Shown here in pieces: positions 54,060-64,000 of a DNA stretch of 64,000 nt (its first letter is position 1; every line of letters starts with the position of its first letter). Position numbers and translations under genes: made by a program. This stretch comes from Torymus aiolomorphi (taxonomy: Eukaryota > Arthropoda > Insecta > Hymenoptera > Torymidae): positions 172,757,978-172,821,977 of the forward strand of contig CM070876.1 of assembly GCA_036365515.1 (NCBI GenBank). The letters run 5' to 3'. The notes beneath the pieces were generated by a model that saw only the letters and a list, made by a program, of their open reading frames with translations, was not told the origin of the DNA and made no database searches.

Positions 54060-55859
54060 ATGAAATACATAATGATGTATTTTAATACAACAGACCCCCT
54101 GATGCGAGTTCTTATGCCCTGGCTAAACTTGTAAATTGATAAGCCGAACTAATCTTACCAATAATAACTACCTACCCGCATCGTATTTCAACACATACAG
54201 CACTTTTACGTTTTCCCCAGTTCCTAATTACCTATCCCTTCACATTCTAAAGCACTGATACTTGAAGATCACTGATGGAGCTGCAAAAGCAGCAAAGTGG
54301 GGCTGGACGGCCCAGGCTGGCGCTACTCCATGGATGCCAGTCTGCTCAGGATCATCTGACTAGCAGCCATCCGCTAGGTCAGTAGCTGTATCATCTGGGA
54401 GGGAAGGACTGGCGGAGACCTTCACTCGTGTCTCACTGTGAGTAACAGCCTCAGCCTAGGGATCGACAAAGCACAAACAGCAGTTCAGCCACTACTCTGG
54501 AAGCCAAGCGAGGAGAGTTGAGCACCTAAAACCCACATATGACTAATAAATAGATGACACAAAAAAAACATTACCATACGAAAGAAGAGTCTGCAGCAGT
54601 AGTCGTTGTTCACTCCCCTCGCTGCACCAGCTACCTGCAACAAAAAGAAGTATCCTCAGCCAACCTATCAAAGAGGTTAGGAACGTAAATGGGCTTACCA
54701 AAGCTGCTCTCGTCGCCGACCCCGCTGCTTTGCTATCTCCGACAAGTCACCACCAGCAGACAGACACGGCGAAAAGGACGACATCCACCAGGACACCGTA
54801 CTGCAGCAGCCTCTGCCATCGCTGGGAATGCCGGGAGCTGGCCGCCGAGCGACGCAATTGCGTATTTATACTACTAGCCAAATCCATGCGCGCTGCGTGC
54901 GCTCTATGTACTTTTTTTATTAAACATGCAAAGAATAATTTATTCCTTATAAGCCGGAAATCTTTTTCTTTTAATTTTGATGCATCTTTAATAATTGATA
55001 TAATACTTGTAGTACATTTACTCTTAACGAATACAACATTTTGAGGCTAGAAACTATAAGCTTATTCAAATTTTTTTTTTCGCAAAGTATTAAATAAAGA
55101 ATACAATCTGAACATAATATTGACATAATTTATTCTAATATTAACATAATTAATTCTTCTAAGATTAAAACATTGCTTATTGTTTTGAATTTTACTGTGC
55201 AATTCAATAACTAATCGTATTGTGTTTTGAAATACTTTTCTACTTCTAGCTATCACTTTAACAAATAATTAAAACAAGTTATTTATTTTTTTAAGCTGCA
55301 ACCAACATTAATTTAATTATTATTTATTTAATACTTTTCACTTTAATCATTTTCATTCGAATAAATATTCCAATAAATAATACCTAATTATCAAATAAAA
55401 ATGCATATTTCATTTTAAATTCTCGCGCCTTTTATCCAAGAGCCAATCACAGCCTCTATAGGCTTCACTTCTTTCCGTCATCACTTTTTAAAGAAGGGAT
55501 ATTACTATTTATATTGTATCATTGCGCGCAAGGCAGCCGCAGCGCCGGCCGTCGCGGCTGCGGCAATAGTATAACTTCGCGCGGCCGCTCATGCATACGG
55601 CACTAACGTCAAGGCGCGGAGGCCGAAAAGAATATAGCCAGATGATAGCCAGATTCCTGAGTGCTTTAGTGCTGAGCCTTTGCGTTCTTTGCCTCTCCCT
55701 TTCGCCGTGATAGTGCATATGTGTACATATATGAAATAGCCAAAAATTCTAGATTAATTTAGGCTAATTTCTTTTTTAAAGTGTATAAGAATTTATGTAA
55801 AAGTTGAATTTTGAATATATTTTAATATAGCATCTAGCTAAAAATCAACTTTATTTTAG
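54060..55859. other. Intergenic, two GC-rich patches of unknown origin
   Basis: 54,260-54,545 and 54,690-54,880 are much more GC-rich than the flanks and read like decayed coding or structured RNA sequence, but no frame stays open and no family is recognised. A second GC-rich block at 55,520-55,720 has small inverted repeats (GCAGCCGCAG...CGGCTGC). The remainder is AT-rich. Confidence 0.35.
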
Positions 55860-56042
55860 CATGTAAGTTTAGTATAAGTGTTGTACTAGTTTGTAAGCTG
55901 TTAGACCTATATACAGGTGTTTTATGCACCTCTATAGGATGCCAGCTAGGTCGGATATAGTCTTTTATATCCTGATACTAACTGCATTATATATCTTTTG
56001 TATCATTTCTGGTAAATAAATAAAAATAAATAAATAAATAAA
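55860..56042 (+). mobile_element. Second LINE-like 3' tail
   Basis: The sequence TTGTAAGCTGTTAGACCTAT and what follows leads into a GGTAAATAAATAAAAATAAA tract with repeated AAAT units ending at about 56,042. This is the usual look of a CR1/Jockey-type 3' untranslated region and tail. No coding part is attached, so this would be a very short 5'-truncated copy. Confidence 0.45.
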
Positions 56043-57210
<1,168 letters not shown>

Positions 57211-57434
57211 ATGGGTCTGAAGTTTGCAACGTTATAGTACAACGAAATAAAAAAATATTTTATATTAATTGAAGTTTATAATAATTAATATTAATTTTTT
57301 GTGTAGATTTATTGTTTTATAGTATGAAATAACTTTAAAACAAAGATTTAGATAAAATTGCTATTGTTTAATAACTTTAATTAATTGTAAAAAGTTATTT
57401 CGTTGCACTCCAACGATGCAAACTTCAAACCCAT
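57211..57434. mobile_element. 224-bp MITE, copy 2 of 2
   Basis: This is the same family as 21783-22007. It starts ATGGGTCTGAAGTTTGCAAC and ends with the complement CAAACTTCAAACCCAT, with arms TACAACGAAATAA and TTATTTCGTTGCA. Length and interior order agree with copy 1. It lies only 5 bp from the left end of element B, so the flanking target duplication is obscured by TA repeats. Confidence 0.8.
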
Positions 57435-57439
57435 ATATA

Positions 57440-58442
57440 CACTGAGAAAAATGTTGTAGTAAATTTTATTATAACTGTAATAAAAATTACTATAAAGTAT
57501 AGGAAGGGTGAGACAAATACACTTTATGCTGCATTTTTATTATAATTGTATGAATAATTACAAAATTTCTTGTCATTTTTATGACAGTTGTTGATTAGAA
57601 AGTATTACGAAATAAAAGAAAAATTGCTATACACATAGCAAAAACTGTGATATAATAAAATTTAAAATATATGCTTTTAATTTTTATTAGAATAGAATAT
57701 AAATTTTATTTTGTAGCGTTTAAATTTTATTTTGTAGCGTATAAATTTTATTTTGTAGCGTATTAAAAATTACTATAAACATAGTAAAAAGTGCCACATT
57801 CAAAAATTGCTACAGGCCATAAGAAAGTTTGCTATCCAACATAGTAAAAATTGCTACAACATTAGTACTTTCTGCGCAGATCAAGGCGCCCACGTGTCTG
57901 ATTGAGGTTATATTTCTACGGGAATTTCACTTTGTCTTGCTTTTAAGTTTACAAAACATTCAAAACCTTACTTCAATTATTTTATTTTTATATTATGCAC
58001 ATTAATGATAAGTTTCTTTGTGTTATCAAAGTTATTTATTGTCATTATTTAATATTATCTGAAATTTTCTTGAAATCGATGGTTTGACATGTACAAGTTC
58101 CAAAATTTTACACTCAAGAATCCTATTTGGGTAAGTGGTTAGCGCGTCCGATTGCCGCGGTGAAGGTTGCAGGTTCGATCCCAACGCTCGTAAAAAAAAT
58201 ATTTTTATTTTTCATTTTAATTTATTTTCACATTAAATATTGTATGATTAGAGTCTGAAAATAGTTCTGAAAACAGAAAGAACGAGAAAAAATTTAATTT
58301 TTTGAAATTTAAGGTCATTCATAAAAATTACTATGTTGCATAGCAAAAATTGTTATAATTTCGATTTGTCCCTCCGTTCCTACAAAATATAGTAATTTTT
58401 CTTATGTTTATAATAAATTTTACTACAACATTTCTCTCAGTG
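57440..58442. mobile_element. TA-flanked inverted-repeat element with tRNA-like module (element B)
   Basis: The terminal repeats of about 35 bp start CACTGAGAAAAATGTTGTAG on the left and CACTGAGAGAAATGTTGTAG on the right (complement), with TA on both sides. The 1,003-bp body carries the tRNA-like module at 58122-58190 and many short hairpins built from TTACTAT...ATAGTAA or TTGCTAT...ATAGCAA: TTACTATAAACATAGTAA, TTGCTATACACATAGCAA, TTACTATGTTGCATAGCAA. A 20-bp unit ATAAATTTTATTTTGTAGCG is repeated in tandem near 57,710-57,765. There is no open frame. Ends and layout match element A although the hairpin sequence differs. Confidence 0.85.
58122..58190 (+). ncRNA. tRNA-like module (not a functional tRNA)
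   Basis: An A-box-like GTAAGTGGTTAGCGCG and a B-box GGTTCGATCCC are spaced as in a tRNA, with a possible anticodon arm GTCCG/CGGTG between them. T-stem pairing is imperfect and no acceptor stem forms. It is followed at once by TAAAAAAAATATTTTTATTTTT, giving an A-run and T-run pol III terminator. It is taken as a tRNA-derived pol III module in element B. Confidence 0.6.
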
Positions 58443-59851
58443 TAGGTAAATGTGTGCGTATTCCACTCTTGAGTCGCTCGGTGGGGTTTTTTCTTTTTGC
58501 TTTGGGAACGATGGTGGGCTTAATTTGATGAGTAAAATAAAAATAAAATATAAATATAAATTTAAATATAAATTTAAATAGTAAACGTTGATTGGGGAAT
58601 GACTGATTTTCGTGTTGCATGCGGTCGATGATGGTACTGATAGCTGTAATGTGACTCAGCGATAATTTCGGTGCAAAGTAATTTATTCTGCTTTGTGCAT
58701 CGCAAAATGTTTAAAGGTGGATAATAATTGCACGTGATCGCGTGTCATCTCTGCATTGTCAGGTATATACAGTTTTGAGAATAAAAATACAAAGTGGTGT
58801 TATCATCGCAGTCAAGTATTATTGCGTAAAATAGAATCCTAAAAATACGTCAGATCACAGAGGATCAAGTTAAATCTTATATTACAATATTACAATACAA
58901 GTTGAAAAAAGTTAGTGTTTTAAAAATATACGTAAAATTGAATTTTTCATTTATTCTTCAATTATTTTCTACGAAAATCGGTCATTGAAACGCACTACCT
59001 ATCATCTATCCGCAAAAATAACTTTTTACCTCCATCATTGCTAACAATTCTCCGGCAATTCTGCACGCACAACATCCCTACACGCATGCGTCAGCACCTC
59101 CTCATCATAACCCGATGCATAACACCTTCCTCTCTAAACCCCCATCTTAAATACCAAAATTTTAAATATCAAACATCTCAAAAACTGATACATGAAGTCG
59201 TCATTGAGAAATTACAATTTAAAAAAAAAAAAAGCGTAAAAAAATGTTTACCTTAAATAGCTCTAAAAATTATGAGACAATTCTTTTACCTAAAGGACTT
59301 ATACAATAAATATATAAACTCTACATCTCCACAAAATTTTAACATGATTAAACCCATTTTTTTCTCTAGTTATCATGCGAATAAAGAAAATGACTTTGTA
59401 AAATACGAAAATTTTAAATATCAAATATCTCAAAAAGTAATTCCACGATCTTGACGAAAATTCCCACACATATTATCTATATCACACATAAAATTGTCTA
59501 TAAATTTGGAGCTGATTCAGCTACCCGTTCTCGAGAAATTACGATTTGAAAAAAGGTTAAAAAAATTTTAACCTCAAATATCTCTAAAATTTATTGACCA
59601 ATCAATTAGGCCAAAGATCTCAGCCGAAAGCTATCCAAAATCTACCTCTACAAGTAATTTCAAAGCGATTAAGTCAATTTTACTCCCGTAATCGTGTTTT
59701 ATACAAAACGCATTTTTTCATTTTTCAATTGCTTCCTCCTAGAGGAAGCTTTGTGATAGTAAATTTTTGAGTTGTTGTAAAAACATGTTATAATTGTGTT
59801 CCGAGGTGTTAGGAATCAAAATACATGGTTTTTGAAAAATGTCTGTATGGA

Positions 59852-60029
<178 letters not shown>

Positions 60030-60494
60030 TGTACGCCTGGATCTCAGCTTCTACTCGGTCAATTTTGACCGGACAGGTCTCATTTTTTTTGTTTTTTTTT
60101 TGCGTGATGGCGGGTCAAAAATCCGTTTTTTGATTGGGGCGATCCGTTTTTGTTTTTTTTTTTCAAATTTTCGATTTTCTCAAAACTGTTTTTTGATTTT
60201 TTTAAATGATAGGATCGAGTTATTCGAATCTGATGGATAACGTTCGAAAGAGAATTAAAATACCTATATTTTCTAAAAAAAACTAATTTTCTATCTATCA
60301 CGGTTCTTTAGTTATCATCAAAAACAAAAACGTGTTTTTTTTTAAAACTCATAACTCCATTTTATGCGTTTTTGAACCTAAAAAGCAAGGCTAAATTCAT
60401 TTTCGCGATTTTACATAATTTTAGAGCAGAGGGAGAGAATGAATTTCTTTACGATAGGTAAAAAAACTCACTTTTTAGAACATATTTTTATGTA

Positions 60495-60763
60495 CACTGA
60501 AAAAACTCTGGCACACAAGACGCACAAAACGAGGGACGTATTTCGTCCCTTCGGTTTGGCACGGCTGTTGTCCCGTAACGGTGCTACTGATTCCCCCTGG
60601 CGGCGCGTATAGCATATCTTAAGGCGAATTTAGGTTAGGTTTTAAAAGTATCGGCAATATTTGGTATGTATTACGTGCCAGAAGGGGAGATGTGCTGTGC
60701 CGAATCCAGGGACGAAATAAGCCACTCGTTTTGTGCGTCTTGCGTGCCAGAGTTTTTTCAGTG
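60495..60763. mobile_element. 269-bp TA-flanked MITE with about 40-bp terminal repeats
   Basis: The ends are CACTGAAAAAACTCTGGCAC and the complement, continuing inward through AAGACGCACAAAACGAG, with about one mismatch in the first 39 bp. TA flanks both sides (60493-60494, 60764-60765). The near-identical ends suggest recent activity. The start CACTGA(A/G)AAA resembles elements A and B. It interrupts the inverted-repeat region. Confidence 0.85.
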
Positions 60764-63133
60764 TAGGAAAACGCAGAAAATCATTCATGTGTTACAAAAA
60801 ATAATTTAATCTCTAAATTAAAAAAGATTTATATTTTATTTTTAAAAAACGCGCAGTGATATCTGCCGCTAGGTTGTGTGGAATGAGGAAACTTCATTGA
60901 GTAGGCATTCGATGATTTTTTTTTAATTTTTAAAAACCAACCAACAAAATGAATTAAAATGTTTTTAAAAATTATATCTATTATAATTATGAATGCATTA
61001 TATTCTGCATTATAATTTATTTGTGAGTTATGAACTTTTTAAAAAAAACACGTTTTTGTTAATAACAAAAGAACAATGATAGCTATAAATTTTTTTTTTT
61101 CTTAAAAAATATGAATTATGAAATATAAAAAAAAACACGTTTTTATTAATAACAAAACAACCGTGATAGCTATTTGTTTTATTATAAAATATAGATATTT
61201 TACTTCTATTTCAAATGATAACTTTATTTATCAGCTCAAAATTTATATAAATTTGATATAAATAAATAATAAATAAATAAATAAATTTAAAAATTAACAA
61301 TTTTTAATATTCATAAATGAATTTAATTATAATTATGCAATAAATTTTTTAAAAAATTATAAATTTTGTTATAAAAATTAATTAAAGGAATCAACAAATT
61401 ACGGTTGAGGAAGCTACGTGCCAATGAATTGGCAGCGGTTTTTTTTTCTCAAAAACTAGTCGACAGAATGAATTCAAATTTTTACAGATTATAACTATAT
61501 TCTGCATTATCATGATTTAAAAAAAAATTGACCGTTTATTTTTGGAGTTATAAGCTTTTAAAAAGAAACACGTTTTTGTTAATAACAAAAGAACCGTAAT
61601 AGCTAATATAATTTTTTTTTAATTATCGGTTTTTTATGCTCTTTCGAATGCTATTTGTTAAATAGCTCAATATTATCATTAAAAAAACGCAAAAATAAAT
61701 TTTGCGAAAATTGAAAATTCGAAATAAAACAAAAACGCATCGGGGAATCAAAAATTGGATTTCCTTTCCAAATTCGCACCGAAAGAAGAGAAAAAATGAG
61801 ACGTCCGGTTAAAATCGATCGAGTAGATCCTGAGATAAAACGGTACACACACACACGCGCGCGCGCGCACACGCACACACTTGCATAGATATATAAATAA
61901 GTTGAATAATTTCTCTAATATAAAGCAAGGACTACGTAAAAAAAAAGTAACAACATTAAGTAATTGTAATGAAAAATGCAATAACGTGTAATAAAATAAC
62001 AATTTTGAGTGGCCTTACCAGTTTTTTCATCAATTATTGTGTAAATAGTAAAGAAAACCCGCTGCCAATTCATTAGCAAGAGGCTTCCTCAAACTAATTT
62101 ATCGATTCCACTTTTTAAATTTAAAAAACAAAAGTAAATTTTTCACAACAAAACTTTATTAATAAATAAAACTGTTTTCTTTGTTGTTCTTTGTTGTTTG
62201 TTAAACAATTTGACTTAATACAAAAAATATCTTTTTTGTTTTTTCATTTACGTATCCTATACAAACAATTAATTAATTATTCCTTAGATATAAAAATGCT
62301 ACTTCTCTGCCAAATTTCAAAACGATTCATTGACTTTTACTCCTGTTATTGTAAACGAAAGAAAACGCACTTGTTTTCAAAAATAATTTCTTTCTCGGAA
62401 ACAAATCAACATAATCTCTTGAAATTTTAACCAAATATAGTCTTCAATGAGTTTAATAAGTGGTTCAAATTTCAAGTCGATAGATAAAATATTTTTTGAG
62501 AAATTAATTTATGAAATATAAAAACGTTTTCCTTAATAACAAATGACAGAGTGAAGATAATTTAAATATTAAGAAAAGAAATTGTAGGTAATTTAACGAC
62601 CTTTTAAGAAAAATTTATTATATTCACAGTAATACTGGCTGTAACGAATTAAAAAATAAAAAAAAACGAAAAATTCAAAATCTTTTTTTGGTTATAAAAC
62701 AAAAGAAACTTGATAAAATCAAAAAGTAGGTTATGATTTCTCTATTCTCCTCCGAAACGAAGCGTTTTTTGGGTAAAATGATTGGTCCATAAATTTCAGA
62801 GATATTTGAGGTTAAAAATTTTTTAAGTTTTTTTCAAATAGTAATTTTTCGAAAACCGCTCGTTGTATCAGCTCCAAAATTATAGACAAGTTTGTTTGTG
62901 ATATAGATAACATGTGTGCGAATTTTCATCAAGATCGTACTATTACTTTTTGAAATATTTGATATTGAAAAGTTTCGTATTTTACAAAGTTTCTTTCAGT
63001 GTTAACTGATAAGAATTTTTCTATCGGTCTTACAAATTAAATTAAAATAATTAATATTTATGGCAGTCAGATTCTTTCTCTGTTGCCTGATAACCAAAGA
63101 AAAAAAAATCTGTTGAAATTTTGTGGAAATGTA

Positions 63134-63300
63134 CACTGAAAAACCTTTGGTAAAACGGTTCGCCCGACAGAGACAGCTACTGTCTCAAATATACGTAGTG
63201 CTACACGCTCTCGGTTTGGCACAGCTACGCTCCCAAAACGAGAGTGGCGCTCTTCCGCAACGGTATAGCAGCGCACCTATCGTCATGGTAAAGCAGCAAT
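63134..63300 (+). mobile_element. Possible one-ended relative of the CACTGAAAAA elements
   Basis: It begins TACACTGAAAAACCTTTGG and contains CTCGGTTTGGCACAGCTACG, similar to TTCGGTTTGGCACGGCTGTT in the element at 60495-60763. It also carries TTTGGTAAAAC like element A. No complementary end is found before the end of the window, so it is truncated or its end lies beyond reach. Confidence 0.4.
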
Positions 63301-64000
63301 TCGATTGCGCGAGAAAGCGGTTATACCTCTCTTTGGAAGTTTGGAAAAGAAGTTGTATACAACGCCTGCGAGTATAATTAATACATCACCGTTTGTTCTG
63401 AGCAGTTCTTTTATATATATAAGTTGTCGTTTAATCGCACGATGGACAACTTTTTTAAGAAGTTTCATGAATTAGAACATCTCTACCATTTGTTTTTGTG
63501 TATAAGTATTAGATCAATGTCAATATAACCTCTAAATATGGTGTTTGAATGTGCCCTTTATATTTTCTGTTATACATTATAATATTTTCGCTTTTTTGCG
63601 TTTTTCTTTCACTCTCTGACCAAAACTTTTATATTTCGCCTTTTTAACGAAATGGCTACATCTTCTAGAATTATTTTTAAAGTGATTTTTATACCAAGCA
63701 AAAATAAAAAAAAATCGGTGTATCTATTTGTTAAAATATTGTTAATATTATTCATGTAAATATTAGGTCCACCTTTTATACTTTTGTTACAATAATCTAT
63801 AAAAATGGTATTTGTTTCAATATATAAAATTATTTTTTAATGTGATTATAATTTTCGATCATTTAATTAAAAAGAGGATTTTTACTGTAAATATTTATAC
63901 TAGTTATTTCGTTTTAAATAAAATTTTCGAATGATTCTAACAAACGTTATATAACTGATTACCGTTCGATTTCATTAAAAAAGATTTCTAGTAAATGTAG
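63301..64000. other. AT-rich intergenic tail, no gene seen
   Basis: No coding frame, RNA gene or paired repeat is recognisable in the last 700 bp. Confidence 0.5.

Overview
The window is animal nuclear DNA, most likely from an insect and plausibly a hymenopteran such as a chalcid wasp. It has intron-containing genes for a Src64B-type kinase, a DPY19-type C-mannosyltransferase and an OSER1-like protein. The background is AT-rich and crowded with small inverted-repeat transposons, with CpG-rich and GA/CT, CG and TG simple-repeat stretches. The species guess is inference; the genes themselves are read from exon-by-exon translation with matching splice phases.

Three protein-coding genes are supported. 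(1) 12,442-16,037, minus strand: an eight-exon DPY19-like gene of 672 codons. (2) 19,570-23,694, plus strand: a three-coding-exon OSER1 homologue of 277 codons. (3) 32,797-42,089, minus strand: a seven-coding-exon Src64B orthologue with SH4/unique, SH3, SH2 and kinase domains and a C-terminal tail, 535 or 523 codons depending on which of two donors is used in the first coding exon. Genes 1 and 2 are divergent, about 3.5 kb apart. Genes 2 and 3 are convergent, with about 9 kb of AT-rich 3' sequence between them. Nothing suggests the three work in one pathway.

The rest is intergenic or intronic and dominated by mobile elements. 1-12 kb: one foldback element, one miRNA-like hairpin, no gene. 14.8-15.4 kb: a TTAA-flanked foldback in a DPY19 intron. 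16.3-18.8 kb: a large palindromic element into which four other small elements have inserted; the opposite arm preserves each empty site. 21.8-22.7 kb: a small transposon and a coding relic in an OSER1 intron. 29.05-29.24 kb: an inverted repeat enclosing a hammerhead-ribozyme-like core of the kind found in Penelope-like elements. 33.2-34.5 kb: a non-autonomous hAT element with a perfect 8-bp target duplication and a head-to-head array of 93-bp repeats inside the Src64B gene. 44.9-45.6 and 57.4-58.4 kb: two TA-flanked terminal-inverted-repeat elements, each carrying a tRNA-like module and studded with short hairpins. 51.6-53.8 kb: a short satellite, a nested element and a 5'-truncated LINE containing another transposon. 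59.4-63.0 kb: a complex inverted-repeat region with a TG microsatellite of about 175 bp and a further TA-flanked element.

The best candidate for something undescribed is the pair of tRNA-cored, hairpin-studded elements. The palindrome with four self-documenting insertions and the hammerhead-like core come next.
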